Shown in pieces: positions 17,502-24,282 of a stretch of DNA of 27,132 nucleotides; position 1 is the first letter of the stretch; each line of letters starts with the position of its first letter. Under the pieces are notes generated by a model. That model worked only from the letters and a program-made list of their open reading frames with translations. It was not told the origin of the DNA and made no database searches. Both the position numbers and the translations under genes were made by a program. Origin of the DNA: an uncultured Lachnospiraceae bacterium (lineage in GTDB: Bacteria > Bacillota > Clostridia > Lachnospirales > Lachnospiraceae); assembly GCA_910588285.1 (NCBI GenBank), contig CAJUQB010000045.1:14778-41909 (forward strand), read 5' to 3'.

Positions 17502-18536
17502 TTATGTATCCAGCAAAATATATGCCCGAATATCCTTTGGCGGAACCTGATAACGGATCCCTTCAATCACGGAGGTGATCCGCTCCGTCTCAAGCTTCCG
17601 CTCATGCAGATACTGCAGCACCGGCGCCATGGACATGGGATGCTCCCGCACCAGCAGCCGGTACGTCTTATCCAGCACCTGTCCGTAGGAGATCTCATCC
17701 TCCATCTTAAGGTAGGCATCCTTCCCCTTGAAATACGCCGTCTGCTCCAGCACCTGGTTCAGCTCCTCCAGGGAGGCTGCCTCAATCATCCGGGTCAGCT
17801 CCCGGCCCTTCAGCCGATACTGGATGGGGATCATCCTGGCATAGATATCTGCCGTCCTCAGGGCAAAGGAGCGTTTCAGCCGATACACCCACATAATATT
17901 CAGCCAGTCGATCTGGGTTCCAAAGAGCTGCAGCAAAATCCTTCTCTGGGTGGAGGGCCGCTGTTTTTTGATCTTCCGGTATACATTGGTATAATAAGAA
18001 AGATCCAGGGCAAAGGCATATGCACCGTAGCCCGCCCCCTCCAGCTCCGGGGCACGAAACACCGGTTCATAGGGCGTGCCCTTCATATATTGCAGGAATT
18101 CCTGCACATTATCTGCCGTCTCCACCTGTTTTACAGGAATTCCTGCATGACGTCGAAAAAACGCTCCCCGGTCTGCCAGCGGAATCCGCTCCTCCTGATA
18201 GAGACGCTTGAGGCATTCCTTTAAATAATTCACCTCATAGCGCGCAAAGATCAATTCCAGGGCCGCTCTCTGCCCGGCATTACAAAAATGGTACAGCTTC
18301 TCGTAATCCCGCCACAGCACCTGCCGGATCATGGCCTCTGCCTGGCCTCTGTGCCACTCTCCCACATCATTGCGGTAAATATCTCCATACCCGCGGCTGC
18401 TCCGCAGAAAGGAAACTGCCTCGTTCACCGTGGCAAGCTCTGTCAGCTGCCCCAGCTGTTCCTGGTTCAGCAGGTTCTTCTTCATGGCCCTGGTCTTTGT
18501 GATCAGGCCGCTGTATGCTATCACCCCCCGCGCCAT
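17502..18536 (-). CDS. atpC: V-type ATP synthase subunit C (central stalk socket)
   Basis: A 344-residue all-helical subunit that links the D/F shaft to the membrane ring. It starts MARGVIAYSGLITKTRAMKK, then GQLTELATVNEAVSFLRSS. The repeated helical layout is normal, with the middle segment YYTNVYRKIKKQRPSTQRRI and C-terminal VPPKDIRAYILLDT. It follows subunit G/H by only three bases, so translational coupling is likely. In this operon C comes second, ahead of I and K, unlike the Enterococcus order. Confidence 0.9.
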   Translation of the reverse strand: MARGVIAYSGLITKTRAMKKNLLNQEQLGQLTELATVNEAVSFLRSSRGYGDIYRNDVGEWHRGQAEAMIRQVLWRDYEKLYHFCNAGQRAALELIFARYEVNYLKECLKRLYQEERIPLADRGAFFRRHAGIPVKQVETADNVQEFLQYMKGTPYEPVFRAPELEGAGYGAYAFALDLSYYTNVYRKIKKQRPSTQRRILLQLFGTQIDWLNIMWVYRLKRSFALRTADIYARMIPIQYRLKGRELTRMIEAASLEELNQVLEQTAYFKGKDAYLKMEDEISYGQVLDKTYRLLVREHPMSMAPVLQYLHERKLETERITSVIEGIRYQVPPKDIRAYILLDT

Positions 18537-18539
18537 GGC

Positions 18540-18851
18540 TTACACCTCTGTGATCCGCTTAAAAACCGCATCTGCCAGCTCCTCCAGGTGCTGGTCATAC
18601 TGCTGATCCAAGCGCCGCCGCTTCTGTTCATACTCCTCTGCCATGGCCGCAATCTCCTGGTCTGCCTGCTCCCTCAGCTGCCGGCCCCGCTGCTGGAGCC
18701 TGCGCTCCAGATCGTGCATCAGCTCACGCTCATAGGCCTGCTCCTCCAGCAGCAGCTCACTTTGGAGATTGTCCCGGGCACGCTTTGCATTATTCAGGAT
18801 ATTCTCCGCTGTCTCTTCAATCTCATAGAGCTTTGAAATAACCTCATTCAT
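18540..18851 (-). CDS. V-type ATP synthase subunit G/H (peripheral stalk)
   Basis: A 103-residue protein that is almost entirely one charged helix (for example YERELMHDLERRLQQRGRQL), as expected of the stalk partner of subunit E. It is first in the operon. I chose the ATG at 18851 (MNEVISKLYEIEETAENIL) with AGGAG close upstream. An apparent longer reading to 18935 begins inside the -35 box of the promoter and cannot be real. Identification rests on shape and position more than on conserved motifs. Confidence 0.85.
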   Translation of the reverse strand: MNEVISKLYEIEETAENILNNAKRARDNLQSELLLEEQAYERELMHDLERRLQQRGRQLREQADQEIAAMAEEYEQKRRRLDQQYDQHLEELADAVFKRITEV

Positions 18852-18906
18852 GTTCTCCTGGCGTCCTCCCTCCATGTTCCAACTCTGAAAAAAACGATCC
18901 TGTTCC

Positions 18907-18935
18907 ATCATAGCACTCTTTGAAAAAATAGTCAA
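18907..18935 (-). promoter_or_regulatory. Sigma-A promoter of the ATP synthase operon
   Basis: On the minus strand TTGACT (18935-18930), a 17-base spacer and TATGAT (18912-18907) each differ from consensus by one base. Directly upstream is an A/T-tract stretch that could act as an UP element. The start would be near 18900, leaving about 50 bases of leader. It would drive subunits G/H to D and, with no visible terminator, moxR, DUF58 and transglutaminase. Confidence 0.8.
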
Positions 18936-18951
18936 AAATTTTTCAAAAATT
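18932..18951. repeat. Two direct TCAAAAATT repeats spaced one helical turn, at the ATP synthase -35 region
   Basis: TCAAAAATT occurs at 18932-18940 and again at 18943-18951, 11 bases apart start to start. The first copy overlaps the -35 box of the ATP synthase promoter. The spacing puts both on one face of the helix, which suits a regulator or an UP element. No specific protein is proposed. Confidence 0.45.
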
Positions 18952-18955
18952 GATT

Positions 18956-18984
18956 CACCACTTTTTATCCCCTGACATATAGTA
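18956..18984 (+). promoter_or_regulatory. Sigma-K-like promoter of the Cys-rich protein gene (tentative)
   Basis: CATATAGTA (18976-18984) fits the sigma-K -10 pattern CATAnnnTA. CACC at 18956-18959 fits the short AC-centred -35, with 16 bases between. No sigma-A promoter with proper spacing is seen here; the best alternative has a 22-base spacer. The patterns are short, so chance agreement is possible. Confidence 0.4.
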
Positions 18985-19014
18985 AACTGTAATTAAAAAC
19001 TTTGGAGGTTTTTT

Positions 19015-19230
19015 ATGAGTGATTTAGCTGCAACAAACTGTGGATGTGGATGCGAAGCCAACAACGGAGGATGCTCCTCCCTGATCTGGATTATCCTGCT
19101 GATGTGCTGCTGCGGAAATGGCAACGGCGGTTTCTTTGGCAACAACGGCGGCGGCTGTGACTGCATCTGGATCATCCTTCTGCTGATGTGCTGCGGCAAT
19201 GGCAGCGGCTTTGGCGGCGGATGCTTCTAA
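19015..19230 (+). CDS. Small Cys/Gly/Asn-rich protein with an internal duplication
   Basis: A 71-residue protein with 12 cysteines and many Gly and Asn. After MSDLAATNCGCGCEANN come two similar units. Each is a Gly/Cys patch, a hydrophobic run (SLIWIILLMCCC; CIWIILLLMCC) and a GNGxG tail, so the gene looks like an internal duplication. Small Cys/Gly-rich proteins of this shape occur in Lachnospiraceae genomes, often under the misleading label 'chorion class high-cysteine protein'; no function is established. A perfect GGAGG lies 6 bases before the ATG. A sigma-K-like promoter upstream and a strong hairpin downstream make it a one-gene unit. A spore coat or other spore-associated role is an inference from the promoter and composition. 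No maturation enzymes are nearby, which argues against a modified peptide. Confidence 0.75.
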   Translation: MSDLAATNCGCGCEANNGGCSSLIWIILLMCCCGNGNGGFFGNNGGGCDCIWIILLLMCCGNGSGFGGGCF

Positions 19231-19242
19231 AATAATATCCAT

Positions 19243-19275
19243 GCAAAGGGGGGCTGTATGACAGCCCCCCTTTGC
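19243..19275. terminator. Perfect 15-bp hairpin between convergent small genes
   Basis: GCAAAGGGGGGCTGT (19243-19257) and its exact complement (19261-19275) enclose a 3-base ATG loop. The stem is very GC-rich and sits 13 bases after the Cys-rich gene and 11 bases before the end of the minus-strand 47-residue gene, so it can end both. The T-tract after the stem is poor on both strands (TTTGC), so efficiency is uncertain. Confidence 0.65.
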
Positions 19276-19285
19276 TAACGCTTCC

Positions 19286-19429
19286 TTACTGTCTGCGGCG
19301 TCTCTGCTCCTCCTCCCAGGGCCGCTGGGGCTCCTGCTTACGTTCCTGACGCCCCCGCTGCTCCCGCCTTTTCTCGCAGTCCTCATCAATCTCATACACG
19401 CTGTTTCCATCTATAATCAATTTTCCCAT
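19286..19429 (-). CDS. Small basic protein of 47 residues, unrecognised
   Basis: Reads MGKLIIDGNSVYEIDEDCEK and continues with a highly charged, Arg/Gln/Glu-rich tail ending RRRRQ. The ordered N-terminus (LIIDGNSVYEIDE) followed by a charged tail looks like a real small protein rather than a chance reading, and I have an impression of similar short proteins in related genomes, unverified. The ribosome site is weak (AGGAAAG, about 12 bases away). A poor sigma-A-like pair (TTGTTT, 18 bases, TAGAAT) lies upstream. It converges on the Cys-rich gene and shares its hairpin. Function unknown. Confidence 0.55.
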   Translation of the reverse strand: MGKLIIDGNSVYEIDEDCEKRREQRGRQERKQEPQRPWEEEQRRRRQ

Positions 19430-19533
19430 AAAGCATCTGCTTTCCTATTCTATTCGTTTTTAATATATGCAAACAATCCTCCATCCGTTATCTGCCAAAA
19501 GCCCCTGTCCCTTGTCCTTTTGCGGCAGAGCCG

Positions 19534-19562
19534 GAATATTTTCCCCCTGCGGCACATAGATT
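19534..19562 (+). promoter_or_regulatory. Sigma-E-like (mother-cell sporulation) promoter of the small gene pair
   Basis: GAATATT (19534-19540) is an exact match to the sigma-E -35 pattern (kmATATT). After 14 bases, CATAGATT (19555-19562) matches the -10 pattern CATACAnT in all but one base. Transcription would start about 20 bases before the first ATG at 19591. Element quality and spacing are both good. Confidence 0.6.
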
Positions 19563-19590
19563 AAAGAAAAGTATAAAAACGGAGGCTGTC

Positions 19591-19932
19591 ATGGAATCGG
19601 AACGCCAGGAACACCCCAACAACCTGATTGACGACCTGGTCTGCGACCGCCAGCTCCTTATGCTGAAGGCCGCTATTCCCTATATCAGCGGCGCCAGCCA
19701 GAAAACCATTGCCTTTTTGGCAAAATTCATGGAGCTAAGGCGCACCATCTCTCTTTTTGACAATCCGGAAACCTCCATGCAGATCTGCTCCCTGCCGGAG
19801 ACAGAGGAGCCGCTGCCCTTACAGATGCTGGAGGCAATCCGCAGCTACTGCACGCCCCAGGAACAGGAAACCATCGACATGCTGCAGAATTATGTCCAGA
19901 TGTTTTCCGCCTATGAGACGCTGTTTACCTGA
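19591..19932 (+). CDS. Small hypothetical protein, first of a probable sporulation-controlled pair
   Basis: A 113-residue soluble, mainly helical protein with no signal peptide and no membrane helix. Notable stretches are the conserved-looking LLMLKAAIPYISGASQKTIA, FMELRRTISLF, and an acidic C-terminal half with EQETIDMLQNYVQMFSAYE. I do not recognise a family. GGAGG lies 5 bases before the ATG at 19591. The next gene starts 18 bases after its stop, so the two form an operon behind the sigma-E-like promoter. A role in the sporulation mother cell is an inference from that promoter only. Confidence 0.75.
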   Translation: MESERQEHPNNLIDDLVCDRQLLMLKAAIPYISGASQKTIAFLAKFMELRRTISLFDNPETSMQICSLPETEEPLPLQMLEAIRSYCTPQEQETIDMLQNYVQMFSAYETLFT

Positions 19933-19950
19933 AACAAATAAGGAGATTCT

Positions 19951-20235
19951 ATGGACCCATCAATCTTATTAAACAATGCCAACCTGAAGAACATTTCCCC
20001 AGAGAAGCTGAAGTTTCTCATGGAAATGGCAAACAAAAGCTCCGGGTCAACGCCCCAGGACATGATGGCCGCCCTGATGGCCGCCTCCTCCGCCGCCCAG
20101 AAGTCCGGCGTGGGCTTTGATTCCAATGAGCGTGACCTGATCATTGAGGTATTAAAGCAAAACATGTCAAAGGACGACCAGAAAAAAGCCGACCTGATCT
20201 TAAGTATGATGAAGGGGCGGAACCAGAAAAAATAA
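19951..20235 (+). CDS. Small hypothetical protein, second of the pair
   Basis: A 94-residue soluble helical protein. Residues about 10-35 (NLKNISPEKLKFLMEMANKS) and an Ala/Met-rich helix (DMMAALMAASSAAQKSG) are followed by a basic helix-rich C-terminus (ERDLIIEVLKQNMSKDD, ending KGRNQKK). No catalytic motif, signal peptide or membrane helix is seen, and I do not recognise the family. AAGGAG lies 5 bases before the ATG. The gene ends at a strong shared hairpin. It probably works with the preceding gene. Confidence 0.75.
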   Translation: MDPSILLNNANLKNISPEKLKFLMEMANKSSGSTPQDMMAALMAASSAAQKSGVGFDSNERDLIIEVLKQNMSKDDQKKADLILSMMKGRNQKK

Positions 20236-20268
20236 CGGTTATCCCCTAAAACAGCTGCTTGGCGGTAA

Positions 20269-20301
20269 AAAGCGCCTGTGCATGAATTGCACAGACGCTT
20301 T
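20269..20301. terminator. Bidirectional hairpin terminator between the small gene pair and the hydrogenase operon
   Basis: A 14-base stem (AAAGCG, one C/A mismatch, CTGTGCA) with a TGAAT loop lies between convergent genes. The minus-strand transcript reads GCGCTTTTTACC, a fair T-run, after the stem. The plus strand has TTTCTCTCTGTT. It therefore plausibly ends both the hydrogenase operon and the small gene pair. Confidence 0.75.
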
Positions 20302-20348
20302 CTCTCTGTTATGGTGTTTTTACTGCGTTCGTTTCCTTTTTCCGCAGG

Positions 20349-22097
20349 CTATTTCCCCTTGGGCATGGACCATGCCTCATGGTCTGTGTGCAGCAGCTCA
20401 TGGGCCCTGTGGGACATGGGCTTCTCCAGGTAATCCTTGTAGATCTGGATGATGGAGGGATTCTCATGGGAGAACCGAAGCTCAGATGCCTGATCCAGCG
20501 CATACAGCTTATCTCCCCGCACATCTGCCAGCTCCACGCCGTCCCAGATGGGCTGTCCGCCGCCGCCGGCACAGCCGCCGGGACATGCCATAATCTCCAC
20601 AAAATCATACTCTGCCTGGCCGCTCCTGATCGCCTCCACCAGCTTCCTGGCATTGCCAAGGCCGCTGGCAATGGCCGCCTTCAGCGGGATCCCGTTGATC
20701 TCCACCTGGGCCTCCCGGATGCCATCCATCCCCCGGACTGCCGCAAAGGCATCGGGCCCCGGATTCTCCCCGGTCACAAAGTTGTAGGCGCTGCGCAGGG
20801 CAGCCTCCATCACGCCGCCGGTCACGCCGAAGATCACGGCTGCTCCCGTTCCCACGCCGAGGGGCGTATCAAACTCCTCCTCCTTTAAGATCTGGGGCTT
20901 AATGTGCTTTGCCCGCAGGAACCGGTCCACCTCACGGGTGGTCAGCACCACGTCCACATCCTGCCCGGCCCCGGCGTCGTTCATCACCGGCAGCCCGGCC
21001 TCTGCCTTCTTGGCGGTACAGGGCATGATGGACACGGAGAAGATCCGCTCCGGCTCCACACCCAGAAGATCCGCATAATAGCTCTTTGCCACAGCGCCGA
21101 ACATCTGCTGGGGGGATTTGGCTGTGGACAGCTGGGATACCATATCCGGATACTGGGACTTTAAGAAGCGCACCCAGCCGGGACAGCAGGAGGTGAACAT
21201 GGGCCATGCATAGTCCTCCTTGTGGTTCAGCCGCTCCAGGAACTCATTGGCCTCCTCCATGATGGTCAGGTCCGCCGAGAAATTGGTGTCAAAGATATAA
21301 TCAATGCCGCTTCTGCGCAGAGCTGCCACCAGGCGCTTTACGGTGGCCTGATCCCTGGTCATGCCAAAGCTCTCTCCCCAGGCAGCCCGCACCGCCGGCG
21401 CAATCTGGACAATAATGATCTTATCCTCATCTGCAATGGCATCCACCAGCTTCTCCACGTCGTCCCGCTCCCGAAGCGCTCCCACCGGGCAGTGGGTGAT
21501 GCACTGGCCGCAGAGGGCGCAGTCTGCCTCCTCAATCCTGCGGCTTTTGGAGACATTGACGCTGGTGCGCTTTCCGGTGTTGACGATATCCCAGATATTC
21601 AGCCCCTGGATCTTGTCGCACACCTGAACGCAGCGCATGCATTTGATGCACTTGGAGGCATCCCGGATCAGCGGAAACTCCTGATTCCAGCTGTTGGGCT
21701 CATAGGCCTGGACAAAGGGCAGCTCAAAGATGTCAAGGTCATTGGCCACCGTCTGCAGCTCGCAGTTGCCGCTGCGGACGCAGGTGGCACACCGGTAATC
21801 ATGCTGGGACAGGATCAGCTCCACATTGGTCCTTCTGGCATTCATGGCCTTCTGGCTGTGGGTCAGCACCTCCATGCCCTCCTCCACCTGGGTGTTGCAG
21901 GCAGCCACCAGGGATTCCTTGCCCACCAGCTCCACTACGCAGACACGGCAGGCCCCGATCTCATTGATTCCCTTCAGGAAACAGAGCTTTGGGATCAAAA
22001 CGCCCACAGAGGCAGCTGCATCCAGAATGGTGGTTCCCTTGGGCACCTGTACCGGGATCTTGTCGATTGTTAAATTCACCATTGTTGTACTTACCAT
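20349..22097 (-). CDS. [FeFe] hydrogenase, multi-cluster (HydA-type, group A)
   Basis: A 582-residue cytoplasmic hydrogenase that makes or uses H2. Domains in order: an N-terminal [2Fe-2S] domain (Cys39, 50, 53, 67); a His-ligated [4Fe-4S] site (His99, Cys103, 106, 112); two [4Fe-4S] sites (CIKCMRCVQVC and CALCGQCITHCP); and the H-cluster domain with TSCCPGW (Cys304/305), MPCTAKK (Cys360) and ACPGGCAGGGGQP (Cys505, Cys509). All active-site cysteines are present. The ATG at 22097 overlaps the stop of the upstream oxidoreductase (ATGGTAA, 7 bases). AGGAGG lies about 12 bases before it, so coupled translation is likely. Longer readings have no ribosome site. The electron partner is probably the upstream gene product. 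A bifurcating trimer of the HydABC type is not supported, because separate HydB and HydC genes are absent. Confidence 0.93.
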   Translation of the reverse strand: MVSTTMVNLTIDKIPVQVPKGTTILDAAASVGVLIPKLCFLKGINEIGACRVCVVELVGKESLVAACNTQVEEGMEVLTHSQKAMNARRTNVELILSQHDYRCATCVRSGNCELQTVANDLDIFELPFVQAYEPNSWNQEFPLIRDASKCIKCMRCVQVCDKIQGLNIWDIVNTGKRTSVNVSKSRRIEEADCALCGQCITHCPVGALRERDDVEKLVDAIADEDKIIIVQIAPAVRAAWGESFGMTRDQATVKRLVAALRRSGIDYIFDTNFSADLTIMEEANEFLERLNHKEDYAWPMFTSCCPGWVRFLKSQYPDMVSQLSTAKSPQQMFGAVAKSYYADLLGVEPERIFSVSIMPCTAKKAEAGLPVMNDAGAGQDVDVVLTTREVDRFLRAKHIKPQILKEEEFDTPLGVGTGAAVIFGVTGGVMEAALRSAYNFVTGENPGPDAFAAVRGMDGIREAQVEINGIPLKAAIASGLGNARKLVEAIRSGQAEYDFVEIMACPGGCAGGGGQPIWDGVELADVRGDKLYALDQASELRFSHENPSIIQIYKDYLEKPMSHRAHELLHTDHEAWSMPKGK

Positions 22098-23932
22098 TTC
22101 TCTTCTCTGCCTCCTCTCAAAATTCCGCAGCCAAAGTGGTCGCAGCGCAGACACCGGGAGGATTCCTGCAGCGCCTCCTCACGGCTCATGTTCTTCTCTA
22201 CTCCATCCAGGTCGTTTTTCCGCTCACAGGCCTCCCGCTCCGTCAGATGGATCCTTCCGCTGGGGTTCTTGTCATTGAGCTTCGGCTGCGGAATCTCCAC
22301 ATCGCAGCTGATCTCATGGTGATAGCCCAGATATGTATCAATATTGGCTGCCGCCGCCTTGCCGGCTGCAATGGCCTTGATCACCGTGGCAGGACCGGAC
22401 ACGCAGTCCCCGCCTGCAAATACTCCCGGCATGCCCTCAATGGAGGTATCCTCCAGGGTCTTCAGGCAGTTCCACCTGGTGGGAATGCCGTATTCCTCAA
22501 AATGCTTGCACACAACATCCTGGCCGATGGCAACCAGAACCACATCGCAGGCAATGCGCTCCTCGGCCTTGTCGGCCTTCAGGCACTTGGGCCTTCCCGC
22601 GTTGTCATAGGTTCCGCTGATCTGGGGCTGTACCCACAGGGCCACTACCTTGCCTGTACTGTCAGCCTCCACACGCATGGGCGCCTGTAGGGTCAGCAGC
22701 TCTACGCCCTCCGCAACTGCGCTCTCAATCTCAGCCTCTAAGGCCGTCATATCCTTTTGGCGTCTGCGGTAAACAATGCTTACCTTGTCGGCATGGGCCC
22801 GGATGGCTGTCCTGGCACAGTCCATGGCCACATTTCCGCCGCCAATGACCACAACCTTCTTGCCGGTATAATCCGGATAATTGTCATAGCCCACCTCACG
22901 CAGCATAGCCACAGCAGACACCACGCCCTCACTCTCGGCCCCCTCTATGCCAAAATGCTTCTCCGTATGGGCGCCGATGGCCACATATACGGCATCGTAT
23001 TCCTTGTGCAGCTGCTCCATGGTCACGTCTCTGCCGATGTTGACATTGTACTGTACCTCCACGCCCGTAGACAGGATGGCATTGACATCCTGCTCCAGCC
23101 GCTGGCGGGGGAACCGGTAATTGGGGATTCCGTAGCGCAGCATACCGCCAAGCTTCGGCTTCTCTTCATAGACGACGGTCTGATGTCCCATCAGCTGCAG
23201 GAAATAGGCCGCTGTCAGGCCGCTGGGGCCTCCTCCTACAATGGCAACCCGCTTGCCCGTCTCCTCTGCCTTCCCGGGCGTCTCCACCTGGTCCGCCGGT
23301 GCATTGTCCACGGCAAACCGCTTCAGGCCGCGGATATTGATGGCGCTGTCAATCATATTCCGGCGGCATCTGGCCTCACAGGGATGCTCACAGATCAGCG
23401 CGCAGGCCGTTGGGAAGGGATTATCCTTGCGGATCAGCTTCACGGCATCTGCATACCTTCCCTCACCCACCAGGGCCACATATCCGGGAATATCCACCTT
23501 GGCCGGGCACAGGGTCACGCAGGGGATGGGCTGCTCAAAGGAAGCCGTACACTTCTTCTCCTGAATGTGGGACAAATAATCCTCCCGGAAGCCCTCAATC
23601 CCCATCAGCACCATGCGGGCCGCCTCAAAGCCGATGGCGCAGTCTGCACTCAGCTGGATGTTCCTGGCTGTCTGCTCCAGAAGCTCTAAGGTCTTCATGG
23701 TTCCCCGGTTGTCCAGAATCTCCTCCATCAGATACTCCACCTGCCCCAGCCCCACACGGCAGGGCACGCATTTCCCACAGGTCTGGGCATGGCAGACCTT
23801 CAGGAAGGACAGCTGCATATCCACCGGACAGACACCCGGCGGGCTGGCGACGATTCTCTGCTCAAACTCCCGTATCAGACGTTCTGATGTGGTACGGGCT
23901 TTGTTCGGCATATTTACTGTTAACCTACTCAT
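22091..23932 (-). CDS. NAD(P)H oxidoreductase combining a NuoF-type Fe-S domain with a GltD-type flavoprotein
   Basis: A 613-residue electron-transfer protein. Residues about 45-125 match the Fe-S module at the end of NuoF (Cys52, 55, 58 and Cys98: CGKCVPC, then SADC). Residues about 125-215 form the GltD-type cysteine domain with two Fe-S sites (TLCPAKVDIPGY; CALICEHPCEARC). The GltD/NfnB-like dinucleotide-binding halves follow: AIVGGGPSGLTAAYF for FAD, VVIGGGNVAMDCARTA then VYRRR for NAD(P)H, and GVFAGGDCVSGPATV. Near the C-terminus is another Cys pair (SRCLRCDHFGC). The YRRR arm suggests NADPH, but this is weak evidence. There is no FMN-binding NuoF core. Start ATG 23932 has AGGAGG 9 bases upstream; a longer reading to 23962 lacks one. 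First gene of the hydrogenase operon, so it probably links H2 to the NAD(P)H pool. Confidence 0.88.
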   Translation of the reverse strand: MSRLTVNMPNKARTTSERLIREFEQRIVASPPGVCPVDMQLSFLKVCHAQTCGKCVPCRVGLGQVEYLMEEILDNRGTMKTLELLEQTARNIQLSADCAIGFEAARMVLMGIEGFREDYLSHIQEKKCTASFEQPIPCVTLCPAKVDIPGYVALVGEGRYADAVKLIRKDNPFPTACALICEHPCEARCRRNMIDSAINIRGLKRFAVDNAPADQVETPGKAEETGKRVAIVGGGPSGLTAAYFLQLMGHQTVVYEEKPKLGGMLRYGIPNYRFPRQRLEQDVNAILSTGVEVQYNVNIGRDVTMEQLHKEYDAVYVAIGAHTEKHFGIEGAESEGVVSAVAMLREVGYDNYPDYTGKKVVVIGGGNVAMDCARTAIRAHADKVSIVYRRRQKDMTALEAEIESAVAEGVELLTLQAPMRVEADSTGKVVALWVQPQISGTYDNAGRPKCLKADKAEERIACDVVLVAIGQDVVCKHFEEYGIPTRWNCLKTLEDTSIEGMPGVFAGGDCVSGPATVIKAIAAGKAAAANIDTYLGYHHEISCDVEIPQPKLNDKNPSGRIHLTEREACERKNDLDGVEKNMSREEALQESSRCLRCDHFGCGILRGGREEKW

Positions 23933-23968
23933 CTCATTTCTCCTCCTCTTTCGAGCGCTCATGCGTCC

Positions 23969-23997
23969 ATTTTATCGAATTTCCAAATGTGAAACAA
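23969..23997 (-). promoter_or_regulatory. Sigma-A promoter of the hydrogenase operon
   Basis: On the minus strand TTGTTT (23997-23992), 17 bases, then TAAAAT (23974-23969). Each hexamer has one or two mismatches and the spacing is optimal. Transcription would start near 23962, about 30 bases before the ATG at 23932. Confidence 0.65.
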
Positions 23998-24194
23998 TAC
24001 TAACCAAATAGATACCAAGTTACATTTTGGTAACCAGTATTTTCCAATTTCTTTTGCGAATTGTGTATTTTTTTCATACAATCTGAAAATTTTTGGTCAT
24101 TCCCACAAAATAGTTTGTTATTTGTTTGTCACACTATGCATTCCCCACAAGAAATCCCCGCTTTTCTATGATTTTTTCTACTTTTTGACAACAC
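23998..24194. other. AT-rich intergenic stretch upstream of the hydrogenase operon, no gene seen
   Basis: The 350 bases between scpB and the hydrogenase operon hold the operon promoter at one end and a terminator at the other, with this AT-rich stretch between. Two weak dyads are visible: GTTAC-6 bases-GTAAC near 24019-24035, and ATTGT ... ACAAT within about 24060-24083. Either could be an operator for a redox or anaerobic regulator. Neither fits the Rex consensus well. The only readings present are unconvincing and AT-driven. Confidence 0.5.
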
Positions 24195-24249
24195 AAAAAC
24201 AGAGGGACATGGTTTGTAGCGTAAAATATACCATAATCCCTCTGTTTTT
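24195..24249 (-). terminator. Intrinsic terminator of scpA-scpB
   Basis: Long arms AAAAACAGAGGGA and TCCCTCTGTTTTT are extended inward by ACCAT/ATGGT after a small bulge, with a loop of about 16 bases. On the minus strand the stem is followed by TTTTTGTG. It lies about 35 bases after the scpB stop. The symmetry means it could also act on the plus strand. Confidence 0.8.
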
Positions 24250-24282
24250 CCTGTTTTTTATTGTTAATTTTTTGTCAATATG

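Noticed and set aside
19015..19230. Ribosomally made modified peptide (RiPP) precursor
   Set aside because: Cys-rich, but no maturation, transport or protease genes are adjacent and there is no leader-core layout.
21222..23689. Plus-strand open readings opposite the hydrogenase operon
   Set aside because: Antisense shadows; the minus-strand proteins show complete Fe-S and H-cluster motifs.
24060..24083. Rex binding site upstream of the hydrogenase operon
   Set aside because: Only the ATTGT/ACAAT ends are symmetric and the spacing is wrong for the 18-bp Rex consensus.
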